From Symsagittifera roscoffensis (lineage: Eukaryota; Xenacoelomorpha; Acoela; Convolutidae): a stretch of 64,000 nucleotides of DNA. The translations under genes and the position numbers were made by a program. Within the stretch, counting starts at the first letter, position 1; the number at the start of each line of letters is the position of its first letter. The notes under the pieces were generated by a model. The model saw nothing but the letters and a program-made list of their open reading frames with translations, was not told the DNA's origin and did not search any database. Below are positions 13,901-23,241 of this stretch, one piece after another. The DNA lies in contig NC_087065.1 of assembly GCF_963678635.1 (NCBI RefSeq), positions 73,977,345 through 74,041,344 of the forward strand. Reading direction: 5' to 3'.

Positions 13901-16900
13901 ACGTAACAGCTGTTGGAGTTTTAGAGCTTTTAAGTTTTTAATATTTCAAATATCCTGAATTCCAATTGGTCAAAGCATTAACTTATTTTAATTAAATATC
14001 TACTACCCTTTCTTGAAGAGGTCAGAATGTTAAATGGCTCAAATTTCTTGCTTCAGAACTAACCAAAAAAAACACGAGCAAGAAAATAGTTTCGAGACAA
14101 GATTCGCCTCGCTATTCAAACTTTTCAACTTGAAAAGCATTTTGCTTCAATATTGCATCATTATTCGCAATCATCAGCTACTTGGTTCAATAGCATAACC
14201 AACGGGTACGCAAAACTAGACGGTCATTTTACGAATACCGCAAATTTAACTAAGAGGCGAAGCTGATCTTCACATCACTAGCAACACAGAAAAAATATGT
14301 GCCTCAAAAAGACAACCCATTTTTACAAAACGAAACAAATTTAGCGTTTTTTTCAACGAATTTAGGCATATTCGACAGTTATAATTAAACTAGGTAAATT
14401 GGAAAACAGTTTTTGCCCAAAAATGAATAGAAAAACGAAAAAAAAAATCTTATAAAATTTTTTAAAAAATTCAAATTAGTGTCGTTTTTTTTGTGCGTGG
14501 TGAGTTAAAAAGATCTGACGAAAGCCCAGAACTTAGGCATATACGATAATCACAGTATGACAGGCAAATTGGGCACCAATTGTGTTCGAAAAATGCTACT
14601 TTGCAACTTTTCAGCACAATTTTTGAAATTTTAATTCCCAAAACGCATTAAGAAAACTTTTTGAAATAGTTAAATTAAGAGTAAAACTAAAACTTCCTGG
14701 GCTATCCTTCGACAAAATGTCTGCTTGCTTGCTTTACTCGCTCGAAATTGAACTAAAGCTAAAAAAAATTCAAGCAGCATACTGAGACAACTTTTCAGTG
14801 TCGTTAGAATTGCTACTGAAAGGGCTTTAATAAGATGTATTTGGAATAACATACAACCCATTCCGATCAAGATTTCTGGTACCTGATTTTGCGTGGAAAA
14901 CAAAAATAAAAAACTTGAACAAACCCGAATACAACGTTCCTCTCCACTTTTTAAATGCTCGGAAAAAATTCCATTATTCGCAAAAAAAAAAACTTTTGAA
15001 ACGGAACAAGTCTCACGTTACTGAATTGTTATCAAATGTATTATGGGATTTGGAGTCTCAAGCATGCGTGTTACCACTGCATCAAATGCATAAAAACACT
15101 CCTTAAATTATAAAGAAAACAACTTTCAAAAAATTTTCAAGAACAGCAAGAAAAAAACCATCAAATAGCAAAAAAAAATAGGCGAAACTTCTTGGAACTC
15201 GGTTAGTTGCCCAAAAACCAAAATACGCTTCAAAATTTTTTAATTTGAGCAAAAAATCCCCATATTTAAGTTAGATTTGGTGCTGCGGCCACAAAGGCGA
15301 TAAAAAGCAGACAAAGAATCTTATGCAGCGAAGTCGAAAAAAAAACATAAGAAAAATATGGAAAAAACATGATATGACAAATAAATGGGATGACAAATCC
15401 ATGGCCAAATCTAACTTTTTATGTTTGCATTAAAATTTTCAAGCTCTCAGGCTGTCTGGAATCCTAAACAATTCGATCGCTCGATGAGCTTGAGAGTTGA
15501 AAAAATCGGAAAGTGCCGAATACTATAGGATAAAAAAATTTAGTTAAAACTAAAAAATAAATCAAATATTAAACAAATAAAAATCAGGCAAACTCCAAAC
15601 ATTCTGTTTTTATTGATCTGAAAAAAATATTTAGGACAACGGAAAATAGTGAAAAAATAGGCGAAAACTGGAAACTTATTATAATTTTCCAAGTAGCTGT
15701 ACTAAAACAAATAATTTTTCTCATCCTTTGCATTCACCCATACCTTTTTAAATTCTTCCATCTTCATAATCTTAATGTTGAAATACTATTTTTGAAACTG
15801 AAATTCAAATGTTGGGCTCTAATAATTTAATTCAAAAACTCAGTAATACGAAGAAAAAACATATCACGAGAAAGATAAATGAATTTATTTTTGATGTTTG
15901 ACAGTGAAGTTTGCCTTCCCCTTTTACAAAAGGAAATGAAATGCACTTAAAAGAAACGTTTTTTGACACTTAAGTAAAAATTGCGGCAATTAGGTAAGTT
16001 TCCGTCCAAGCAAAAAACTGAAAAAAAAACAAGATAGTAGGTAGTATATAGCTTGAAAAATGTACGCTAAACCTAAATATAGAATTGCCAGCAGGAAAAA
16101 AGTCTTGTGACCCATAATAAAAACCTTCTTTGTCGTTAATTTATTCATTAACCTTCAGTGAAGGCAATATTAAATAAAAACCAGCATCAAAATTAAATAT
16201 TGGGCCTCTGTTAATTAAAATCGCAGTTGTAAGCTTTTAAACACACAGAGCAAAAGTATGACCGAAAACGCATCTGCAAAAAACTGGATAAGAAAAACTT
16301 TGAGTCAACAAAATTTCTTAAGTGACGCACTCCAATTATGAGTCTACATAACTGCTAAGTGACGCACGCCCATTATGACCCATTAGCAGTACCAGTCAAT
16401 TTGAAAAACAAAATTACCAACTAACATGCCTGTTTATAGAGCGGGCGCATTTTAACTAGCAAACAAAAAAGTTCATTAAAAACATCCGACCCAGTCCAGG
16501 TTCGAACCCTCTTATTCTCTTGCGGGTCTCCTTCCATACCTCTACGCTACAGATCCATGATACCTTGAAGCTAAAGTGCTATTTGCGATATAATAGTCTG
16601 TGTTAATATCCTTAGCATTGGCTGTACTTAATAGCTGGCTAATGATCAAAACGAACACTTTCAAAATGAACACTTATATTTGCGACTTAAAAAGAGAATT
16701 CATACTATCACACAAGCTTTGCTTGTGTCAATATCAAATAATGTCTAACCAGTTTGAGCAGCTACGTTGACTGCACGATTGTACGGCGTCTGCAGTACAG
16801 CAGCCCCTGATTTCGTCCACCCAGGCGCAGCCGCTCCCACGGGACTATTTATATTTGACGCACTCTCGCGTTCTTTTGTACTTCCATTGCTCGGTGTAAT

Positions 16901-19900
16901 TTTTGGCGCAAGCTCTAAAGCTCTTCTGGCTAGCGTTGGAGTTCCTTTTCTTCTAGATACTTTCCTATTATTCACAGCCAAATTATCATAAAATCTTTCA
17001 TTTGCATCATCCGGTGCAGCAATGTTTAGATTGGTTGAAGTGTCTTTTAAACTAGTTTTGGTCCCGTTCGACGAAGATGGAAGTTCCGGGAAATCTTCTG
17101 AATCTAGGTCCAGCTCAAGTCCCCGGTGTATTGCCAGAGGTATTAAGCCGGGTGTGTTTTTAGCACGCTGCTTTTGGTCCGATTTTGAGGTTTCTCTAGA
17201 AGCACCTTGGTTCAATGACTCAGAGGAACTCATAGTGTTCATGCCGTCTCCTGATTTTCGACGCTAGAAAAAAAAACAATTAGCATAAAACCATTTATTC
17301 CGCAAAGCCAAAATACTATCAGAACATTAAAATGTTTTGGAGTAATGGCGTTTTATAATAAGAAATTGCGCTTAATGAATATGGCCATTAAGTCGCATAG
17401 GTGCGGCGAGTACATCGAAGTTTAATGAACTTAACAGATCAATTAATCAAACTATTCAGAAAAAAACTTTAGAAATTTATAGAAATAATCATGCCGGAGC
17501 ACAAGTAATAAATATCACCATGTTGGAAAAATCAGAAACGGTAACTAGGACTGAGTCTTCAGATCAAATATTCTGTCAAAAATATAAAAATTTGACAAAT
17601 TGATAGTTTGTTTATTTGACATTATTTTGTTTTCGTAGACTATCCACGAAACTTTTCCATCATGTGATTTTAAGAATTAATGGATGATTAAAAATTAACA
17701 TTGATTACTCGGATTGCAACATTGTTCATATCATTTCAAAACAACTTCATTTCATTTCAAATGAAAGAGCATGTTATCTTTCATCAAACATTAAAGTTGA
17801 ATGATGGTAAAGTCAAATTAGCCGACTTCAAACAATTTCTCGAGATAATCCCATCAATTCAACATTCAAAAGGCAGTCCATTACTCTTGAAAATTCCTCT
17901 GCTTAAGGTTCTCTCCCTACTGAAAGCCCCAATTTTTTATCAAAATATATTTAAACAGAAAGATTGTACAGAAACTTCATAAATTACCAATTAGCCAACA
18001 GATCGTTGAAAAAGTGTTCGTGAGCTCAATCAAACATAAATGTATTATGGACTTTTTCTAACATTTGACAGCAAAAACTAAACTTGAAAAACTTTTCCAT
18101 TACAGAAAAAAAATCACACGCACTAAGTGAGTTCGTTTATCTAAATTAAAATTCAAGTACATCACCACATAATGCTCAACTTACAGCAGCGCGTCTTCTG
18201 TTTTTCCTACTATTGCTTCTGTGACTACAACGACACTCCTGGCAACTCTCGGCCCCTGATGTCGTGAACTCGTCCATTGACGACCCATGAGGTGTATTGC
18301 AGCAACTAACTGACGAATGGTACCCTCTCGCATTGTACAGTGTACGAGGGGGTCCATTCGAATGACAAGGGTGATGGTTTGGACTAAACGAAAAGTTTCT
18401 GGCGTTTCTGAAACCAGGACTTCTTTGCGAACTTGCCGCTACTTCGTAGCTACATGAAGAAACCTGAGATTTCTCAGCGAAGGCATGTGAATTGTGACAA
18501 TGATTAGAAGTGTTTTGCACTGATTGACCGTTACAGCAGCAAGATTTCTCGACCTTGATTTCCTGGCTGGAGCATCCAGGCACCTGAAGGGTTGTCTCTG
18601 TAACGTACTGCACTTGCCCCGTCGGTTGAGGAGGCAAGTTGTTGTTTATTGGTAGATATGTGACAGCAGAAGGCATATTTGAGGGAACCAGGTGATTGTT
18701 GTTTGTTGGGATCTGTGAGTGGTTAGCACCAATAGGAGACTGCTGAATGTAGGTGGGTCCCATGGGAGGGGAAAGGAGGGTGGTTGGGACCATCTCGACA
18801 GATGCGTCTCCTGAGTATGGATAGTAGTATGGCTGATATGAGCTAAAACAACACATACGCAGTCTAAACAAACCAATGATCGGAACTTACGCTCTATCTT
18901 GAAACTAACACACCTCCAGGCTCAACTACAACATTGCTAATTTGTGAAATTTATCACTAAGTTGGTGACTTATCGATAAACCTTCCTAGAGGTATGATGT
19001 GTACGAAATTTGCACTCAAAACGACAATTTGAGGGATGACTGAAAAGACACAGAAGGATAAATAAGGTAATCATGAATCCGGAAAAAATGACTTACTTCC
19101 AGTAGTGCCAATGGTGACTAAAGCGAAACCAAGATAAAGTTATTGCTTCAAATTGCAATTAAAATAACTGTGAGACAACTTCAAGAAATACCCCGCTTCC
19201 TTGGGATCTTCAACACCTGTTGGGGTTTGCGCTTAAATTTAGGACCTCTTTTGTAGTCTTAAGAACCAAAAAGCGCCACAAAGAAAAATTTCGGCGCTAA
19301 ATACAGACAAGCATGAAGCGCGTGCCAAAAAACTGTTGTTTTGTGAAGGACAAATCTTCCGCAATGGCCCAAAACACTAACTTTTGCCCTTTGTCTCAGA
19401 AAATTAGCTATGGCACAGAAAAAATGACATGCGTCCTGCTTTAAAAAAATATCGTAGAATTACATTTGATTGTGAAAAGGGACGTCAATATTTCCGAAAA
19501 TCCGCCAAGCGCCAACCACTGCAAAAATCCTAGGTCCACCGATATCGTCTATAAAAATTAAGATACGATTTTAGTTTTAATGTGCGAGTCATATTCCTGA
19601 TATGGATCAAACTAGCCGACTTAGCATTTATGGCGACTTCAACTGCTCGCTTAAGCTGGCAACAACCTACCTCAAATAACGACGTATACGCAATACATAT
19701 CTTAAAAATGAACTTACTACATTGTCGCGGGTGATGTTGAAATATAAATGGCGGTTGGGTCACTGTTGAAAGCCTGCATTGTCGGCATTTGACCTGTCCC
19801 GTAGAAGTCAATTGGGACTGGGTTTGAAGGCACGAAAGAGCTCATGTTTCCTCTTGATTCCATGACTAACTGTGTCTGTATCGATTCAACTGTGCTTTCT

Positions 19901-19947
19901 GGATTTACTGAAGTTGTTTCTTGAGTTGTTTCAAGTGTCACATTCAT
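4371..19947 (-). CDS. SECISBP2: SECIS-binding protein 2 homologue, 14 exons, whole gene
   Basis: The protein binds SECIS hairpins in selenoprotein mRNA 3' UTRs and, with the selenocysteine elongation factor and tRNA-Sec, lets ribosomes read UGA as selenocysteine. Joining the 14 exons listed separately gives 4005 nt in one frame (1334 residues plus TGA stop), and all 13 junctions are GT-AG with matching phases. Residues 1-820 are low complexity, rich in S, T, N, P and Q, with a DFPEL motif as in vertebrate SBP2 and a lysine-rich patch near 610. Residues about 827-876 hold the SECIS-interaction motif (KGKQREVPKSKRPTPLKK). Residues about 1030-1170 hold the L7Ae-type RNA-binding domain (KRRLVMGLREV, IPFVFALSRR, VPVSVVGVFNY). 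At 1334 residues it is longer than human SBP2 or SBP2L because of the disordered N-terminus and a long serine-rich C-terminal tail. The start is the first ATG after an in-frame stop; an upstream non-coding exon cannot be excluded. Confidence 0.93.
5387..5656 (-). CDS. SECISBP2: SECISBP2-like exon 13, L7Ae RNA-binding core
   Basis: A 270-nt exon, phase 0 at both ends, for residues 1066-1155. It contains KRRLVMGLREVKKHLGL, the LVIFSPN strand, the KGGLDD turn, IPFVFALSRRQLG and VPVSVVGVFNYQGAE. These are the conserved L7Ae/SBP2 elements that bind the SECIS kink-turn. The acceptor is TTGTCTTAG and the donor is GAG|GTGAGA. Confidence 0.96.
5677..5870 (+). repeat. Dispersed repeat R1, head part, in intron 12
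   Basis: Matches the head block of R1: 'cagacagttggaaacgagtca', 'tactgccttgttttttgaa' and 'aagctctttgaa'. The conserved tail block is missing. It lies just upstream (in gene sense) of exon 13. Confidence 0.55.
6180..6330 (+). repeat. Dispersed repeat R3, in intron 12
   Basis: Shares 'gccaatgctgc', 'ggcacttttatttgcga' and a following 'tactatcaca' block with copies near 10430 and 16600. No coding capacity or clear termini. Confidence 0.5.
7229..7337 (-). CDS. SECISBP2: SECISBP2-like exon 12
   Basis: Encodes residues 1029-1065. YCNHVVSKPINDAAIDLL aligns with the helical YCSQ...SKEV segment before the L7Ae core, followed by FEFQ and LDPAK, matching FQDR and KDPVK. The acceptor is TTTTTTGACAG and the donor is GTGCGT. 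Confidence 0.9.
7787..8245 (-). CDS. SECISBP2: SECISBP2-like exon 11
   Basis: Encodes residues about 876-1029: a long Ser/Asp-rich linker, then PKIHSRKFRE, which matches the KIHSRRFRDY start of the SBP2 RNA-binding region. The acceptor is GTTTACAG and the donor is GA|GTAAGT. The linker is longer than in the human protein. Confidence 0.92.
8482..8630 (-). CDS. SECISBP2: SECISBP2-like exon 10, SECIS-interaction motif
   Basis: Encodes residues 827-876 and carries the SID signature: KKGKQREVPKSKRPTPLKK, then VILQDRKDRK. In vertebrate SBP2 this block, separate from the L7Ae domain, is needed for tight SECIS binding and Sec incorporation. The acceptor is TTGTTTCAG and the donor is AA|GTAATA. Confidence 0.93.
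8886..9290 (+). repeat. Dispersed repeat R1, most complete copy, in intron 9
   Basis: Contains all R1 blocks in order: head (caatgaacgcaa), 'aagctctttgaacttcc', 'cgctgggaaatctgat', the conserved 'gttcgatagtggagtttgcc' at about 9143-9164, 'aaaccgcgaaaa', and a tail with 'acattcatcgactctta'. It is the best reference copy in the window for building a consensus. Confidence 0.65.
9395..9490 (-). CDS. SECISBP2: SECISBP2-like exon 9
   Basis: A 96-nt exon, phase 0 at both ends, for residues 795-826 of mixed polar composition. The acceptor is CTGTTTAG and the donor is GTAAGG. It leads directly into the SID exon. Confidence 0.75.
9765..9960 (+). repeat. Dispersed repeat R1, rearranged copy, in intron 8
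   Basis: Head block (cagttggaaaagagtaatga) joined directly to 'cgctgggaaatctg' and to the tail 'aagacctatatcagagtactcactacgttcattgctctt'. The conserved central block is deleted. Confidence 0.5.
10430..10600 (+). repeat. Dispersed repeat R3, in intron 8
   Basis: Shares 'attgccaatgctatg', 'gcacttttatttgcgagttagg' and neighbouring words with the R3 copies near 6180 and 16600. Confidence 0.5.
11216..11628 (-). CDS. SECISBP2: SECISBP2-like exon 8
   Basis: Encodes residues about 657-794. The VDLPLTAFLKSV peptide aligns with the conserved LDLGGMLTALEK segment of vertebrate SBP2. The exon ends in an alternating Lys/Ser/Asp run. The acceptor is TTGTTTTAG and the donor is GTTAGA, phase 0. Confidence 0.85.
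11942..12141 (-). CDS. SECISBP2: SECISBP2-like exon 7, lysine-rich patch
   Basis: Encodes residues about 590-657. SRKKKKGAANRKKRG corresponds in position and composition to the poly-lysine patch of vertebrate SBP2, which is a nuclear localisation signal there. An acidic EDDDLDLFSQMDD stretch follows. The acceptor is TTAATTCAG and the donor is G|GTAAAC. The open plus-strand frame over this exon is an antisense shadow. Confidence 0.85.
12368..12386 (+). repeat. G-run in intron 6
   Basis: A run of eleven G inside a longer purine stretch lies about 30-50 nt beyond the exon 6 donor in gene sense, where it reads as a C-run. It stands out in an AT-rich intron. Confidence 0.7.
12419..12485 (-). CDS. 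SECISBP2: SECISBP2-like exon 6
   Basis: A 67-nt exon for residues about 568-590, rich in Pro, Ala and Gln (APPIPASQQTNPQLHG). The acceptor is CAATTTTAG and the donor is AG|GTCTGA. It was too short to appear as a standalone reading frame and was placed by phase. Confidence 0.7.
12706..12910 (+). repeat. Dispersed repeat R2, in intron 5
   Basis: Shares 'ctcgctcgaaatt' type words, 'cacctgattttgcgtg', 'aacccgaatacaa' and 'gttcctc' with the copy at 14700-14975, in the same order and orientation. Not coding. Confidence 0.55.
13092..13370 (-). CDS. SECISBP2: SECISBP2-like exon 5
   Basis: Encodes residues about 475-568, a serine- and asparagine-rich segment without known domain. The acceptor is CTGTTTAG|AT and the first two bases complete the Asp codon begun in exon 4. 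The frame is open without stops from the acceptor, although no ATG is needed. The donor is G|GTTAGT. Confidence 0.75.
14700..14975 (+). repeat. Dispersed repeat R2, longer copy, in intron 4
   Basis: Same ordered words as the copy at 12706, with an extra segment of about 70 nt between the first and second blocks. It lies in the 3.4-kb intron 4, which otherwise shows no gene. Confidence 0.55.
15885..15990 (+). repeat. Dispersed repeat R1, fragment, in intron 4
   Basis: Carries only the most conserved R1 block, 'gacagtgaagtttgccttcc', and the following purine-rich part with 'aaaaggaaatgaa'. Confidence 0.5.
16488..16562 (-). repeat. tRNA-like sequence, probable SINE head or tRNA pseudogene
   Basis: On the minus strand this stretch has an A-box-like TGTAGCGTAGAGGTA and, about 40 nt on, a B-box GGGTTCGAACC. 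These are the internal RNA polymerase III promoter elements of tRNA genes. The T-loop is canonical but the stems beside it pair poorly, and no acceptor stem closes, so a functional tRNA is unlikely. It sits in intron 4, next to an R3 copy, in the same transcriptional sense as the host gene. A tRNA-derived SINE is my preferred reading. Confidence 0.45.
16600..16735 (+). repeat. Dispersed repeat R3, in intron 4
   Basis: Contains 'aacacttatatttgcgactta' and 'catactatcacac', as in the other R3 copies. A short inverted repeat 'acacaagctttgcttgtgt' follows at its right end. Confidence 0.45.
16750..17263 (-). CDS. SECISBP2: SECISBP2-like exon 4 with DFPEL motif
   Basis: Encodes residues about 304-475. 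The motif EDFPELPSS matches the DFPEL peptide of vertebrate SBP2 proteins. The acceptor is TTTTTTTCTAG|CGT and the donor is G|GTTAGA, a weak consensus also used by exon 8. The phase at the end is 1. Confidence 0.85.
18185..18842 (-). CDS. SECISBP2: SECISBP2-like exon 3
   Basis: Encodes residues about 84-303. It begins with a YQPYYYPYSGD stretch similar in composition to the Tyr/Pro-rich N-terminus of vertebrate SBP2. It is rich in Asn, Ser, Pro and cysteine, including a CCC cluster and later paired cysteines. It ends with an Arg-rich patch (KNRRRAA) and a GTAAGT donor in phase 0. No folded domain is recognised. Confidence 0.85.
19097..19117 (-). CDS. SECISBP2: SECISBP2-like exon 2, 21-nt microexon
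   Basis: A 21-nt exon bounded by a pyrimidine-rich TTTAG acceptor and a consensus GTAAGT donor. Inserted between exons 1 and 3 in phase 2, it codes for YHHWHYW followed by a split Asn codon. Its length is a multiple of three, so skipping it would keep the frame. I infer it is real because both splice sites are good and both flanking phases fit. Confidence 0.75.
19718..19947 (-). CDS. SECISBP2: SECISBP2-like exon 1 (first coding)
   Basis: Encodes residues 1-77, a threonine- and serine-rich start without recognised domain. The ATG is at 19945-19947; the frame stays open a little upstream but meets a TAA before another ATG. The donor is TA|GTAAGT, leaving phase 2. A proline, tyrosine and methionine-containing stretch at the end leads into the aromatic microexon. 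Confidence 0.8.
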
Positions 19948-20132
19948 GAGTTGCTGTTTCGTATGTTTTCTAATTTCAAATCCGCCGCCAGACAAAACTT
20001 GTTTACGTGCAGATTAGCTGGGTACGCAAGATCTCTACCACCACTTTGCGTGTAACATTTCTACCGCAATGATTATTCATTGAGCCATAATTTCCAGTCC
20101 AATTTTGAGCAAGTAGAAGGAACTGTTACGAT

Positions 20133-20262
20133 TACCCGCGGCAGAAGAAAGAACAAACTGAAGGCTGGAAATTCGTTTTCATTTTCGTTACAATGTCTTC
20201 CGAATCCGAACAAAAATATCCCAAGGCCATTTCAACAAAACCGTCAGCCCATATTTTTTCCA
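20133..20262 (+). repeat. Short dispersed repeat R4, long form
   Basis: Matches 21614-21676: both begin 'attacccgcggc(a/g)gaagaaag' and both end 'cagcccatattttttcc'. The copy here has about 65 nt of extra middle sequence. Confidence 0.65.
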
Positions 20263-21613
20263 CGAGCAATAGAGTTCATACGGCTAAATATAGTCGATAA
20301 ATGGAAAACCAATTTGAGATCTGGAAATGTTTAGGAAACAATAAATTTATGTCAGGATAAAATCATTAAAAATTAAAGCAAACTAAATTCATGTCTGCGC
20401 AGCATTTTTTCCACAAAAGCAAACATGAAACATTTGCCAGCCATTACTTAAATGAAACTTTAGTGGACAAATTGAAATGCCGTATAGTAATTATTCACTA
20501 GCGGCCACTATGATATTTAACGTAAGCTAGCTCAGTTATGTCAGATAAGTTCGAAAATAAAAGACGTTTTGTATTTGACTAACGCAACACGAAATCAATT
20601 CTCTTCAGCAAAATTAATTAAATTGAGTGGTACCATTTTGATACTTAAAATGGATCTCTTTACGCCAACAGCAGATTTGAAGGAGGGGTCAAATCCCCCT
20701 TTAAATTTTTCCAATGCTACAGCGGCTCTTAATTGCAAGATCCAGCCTAAGCCGATGTTAGAATCAGAATCACGATTTGACCCTCTCGCTCAAAGGTGTT
20801 GGACTTTTAGCCCGTTGAACTTTTTTTTACTTATTATGAGGATAGTACGCACAAAAAAAACTTTCAAAAGAGACGAAGTGAAAGTTCGCACCACTAGTGA
20901 TTCAATACAAAATAGGACGAAAGGCACTGAGCCGAAAAAATGTCGGAAAGAATTTTTTTACTTCTTTTGCGGGTCCGGCTTTTGTTCTTGGATCGATGAC
21001 CGTTGAGCCAAAAAAATCAGAAGTTTCATGCCTCCGGTGCTTCTACAACTTAAAGTTTCTTTGAAAATCGAAACGGTCAAATCTCCAAAACTACAGGGTT
21101 TCATATCGTCGTATTTTCAAATCAGAAACGAAACATTAAGAACAACTGGACTTTACATATTTAATGATTTGATTGCGAAATTACTGAATTCATAAAGGAG
21201 ACTCTTTTTTAACGTAGTGCTTTCTTTTCATTAGCCCGTACGTATATCCAATCCATCGACAACTTCAAAATTCGAGAAACATTTTTCATTGAAATCTAGC
21301 AATCATAAAAAAAATCATATCTAGGAAAGTGAAATACAATGAGCAGTCACATTTTGAGCTCATATCTATAAGCGCTTCCTGCGAAAAGCTTGACAGCACC
21401 CCACCATAAGGTTGAAAATTTCAATCTTTGTAAGTTTTTTTGGATTAAGTTTTTTTTGATTTTTTTTTATAGAAATATTGAGAAACGTTTTCTCGGAAAT
21501 TTAACGCATTTGAGCAGCCACAATTGGAGGCAACAATCGTATTCCCTGAAGTTTTGTAAATCTAAATTTTCTAAATCTACATCTAAAAAAAACGTTATCT
21601 CGGAAACTTAAAG

Positions 21614-21676
21614 CATTACCCGCGGCGGAAGAAAGCAAGTCCATTTAAACAAAACTATCAGCCCATATTTTTTCCG
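21614..21676 (+). repeat. Short dispersed repeat R4, short form
   Basis: Second copy of the repeat at 20133-20262 with the middle deleted. It abuts the perfect hairpin at 21674-21701. Confidence 0.65.
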
Positions 21677-21701
21677 CATAGCCCGAGTTTTGGCTATGCG
21701 G
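21674..21701. repeat. Perfect 10-bp inverted repeat (hairpin)
   Basis: CCGCATAGCC and GGCTATGCGG flank an 8-nt loop, with no mismatch. It is GC-rich inside AT-rich flank and lies directly after repeat R4. Its function is unknown. Confidence 0.8.
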
Positions 21702-22658
21702 ATGATTACAATCTGTTTTCATCGAACCTTTCAGAGTAACAAACGGATATAAATTTCCTCAACAAATATAGCGAAGATAAAAACATGATTCTGATCTCAC
21801 AAAATGTCTTGACGTGGTCTTCAAAATGTCTTTTGATGAACGCAAATTAACTCAATCGATCGGGAATTTTTACAGGATCGTAAAAAAGATTTTGAAAAAT
21901 TGGTCTGCAGAAATTTTTCATGGAGAGCCAATTTTGAGCAAGGAGTTTCTTCAAGGAAAAGTCATCTGAGCTTTCTATCAAATCAAATTAATCATTGTCG
22001 GCATCATCAAAGCTAAGTGCCCACTGCGGCTACATTGTACCAATTATATCGTACGGGATTGAAGTCTGGAAAACTAAAAAAAAACAGAGCTCAAAATAAT
22101 TAAAGACGTTTAAAAGGAAGCGTGCAGCTGGTTCCTCAATTACATAAAATATCTCCTAGAAACAAAGAATCAAAAAACTCAGATTACGGCCGCTCTCAAT
22201 GCTGAATGATCATAAAATAAACGACCTCTATTGTCCTAACTGGTTGCGAATAACAATCACGACTGAATTATCTACAGCCCTGTGACGTCGTGCTCCGAAA
22301 TCTACGTTACAATTCGTCAAATGTCAAGAAAAGCGTTTCTTTTCCCAAGGTAAAACGAAAAAAAAAACAATTTTGGAATAGAGTGTCTGTCCCCTTTCAA
22401 CAAACAGGTAGCAGTTCTTTGATATGACAGTACTGTTGGACTACACAATTTTACAGCAAAACTCATGGAAAATTTAAAATTTCAGAAAGACAATTTTGCT
22501 TGTAAATCCTGCATAAACTCAAAAACTTAGAAATCAGCTGATAATTGTTTAAAACGCATCATTGATTATGGTTACTTTTATAAAAGTTCGGAGGAATAAT
22601 TGAAAAACGTTATTTAAATTAAACATTCCTTGCGAAATGGCAGTCAGAGGAAAGCAAT

Positions 22659-23043
22659 CAGGGTTACGGGTAACACTTAGTTCAGATCACAAACCTTCAA
22701 AATCACCAGAAAACTGACCTTTTGCTGAATTTTTTTCATATGAAACCTAGAACTAGCAAAAAGTTATGAAACAATGAATTTCGATGAATTGTTCATTTCA
22801 GCATCGCAGAAGTGACATCATTCGAGTGATTCTGTGGACGACACGTTCAAGAATTTATTGTTCATTCATCAAACATTGTGCATTTAAGCCAATTTCTCAA
22901 TGTAACAACACTAAAACCAAATTTTCTGGCAATTAAAACGTCAAATTTATCGAATTCTGACTTTTTCTGACTACGGGCCAAAAAGCTAACCAAATCTGAC
23001 CATTTCTGATTGGTCAGAAAAATCTGACCAAGTGGTAACCCTG
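22659..23043. mobile_element. Non-autonomous hAT-type MITE
   Basis: The 385-bp segment begins CAGGGTTAC and ends GTAACCCTG, a 9-bp terminal inverted repeat. The inverted match continues (CACTT.GT.CAGAT) after a 6-nt insertion on the left side. The flanks are 'aaagcaat' (22651-22658) and 'gaagcaat' (23044-23051), an 8-bp target-site duplication with one mismatch. CAGGG ends and 8-bp duplications are typical of the hAT superfamily. There is no transposase frame, so it would need a source in trans. Confidence 0.8.
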
Positions 23044-23241
23044 GAAGCAATAAAGTTACCCAAAATCGTTTTCCAAGAATTTGTAATTAGTTAGTGTCAC
23101 TTTTCAAATAGTTTTATCTGTTTTTATGCTTGATAGTTTCCTCATTTCTGTGTCTCATTCATGTTTTTTATTCATAGCTAAATACTTCAAAAGAGTTCTT
23201 ATGTAAATTTCATTTATGTCCAATTTTAATTTTGATTACAA

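Larger units (their letters stand above)
19948..22658. other. Upstream flank of the SECISBP2-like gene
   Basis: AT-rich sequence with no assignable gene. The promoter and 5' UTR of the minus-strand gene should lie at its left end, but I see no decisive TATA or initiator. An open plus-strand frame at 20569-21006 is not supported by splice sites, composition or similarity. Two related short repeats and one perfect hairpin are listed separately. Confidence 0.5.

Noticed and set aside
16488-16562. Functional tRNA gene
   Set aside because: A and B boxes are present but acceptor and T stems do not pair well.
20569-21006. 145-codon plus-strand frame upstream of the gene
   Set aside because: Composition follows the AT-rich background, with long Lys/Phe runs from homopolymers; no conserved motif and no evidence of a start or promoter.
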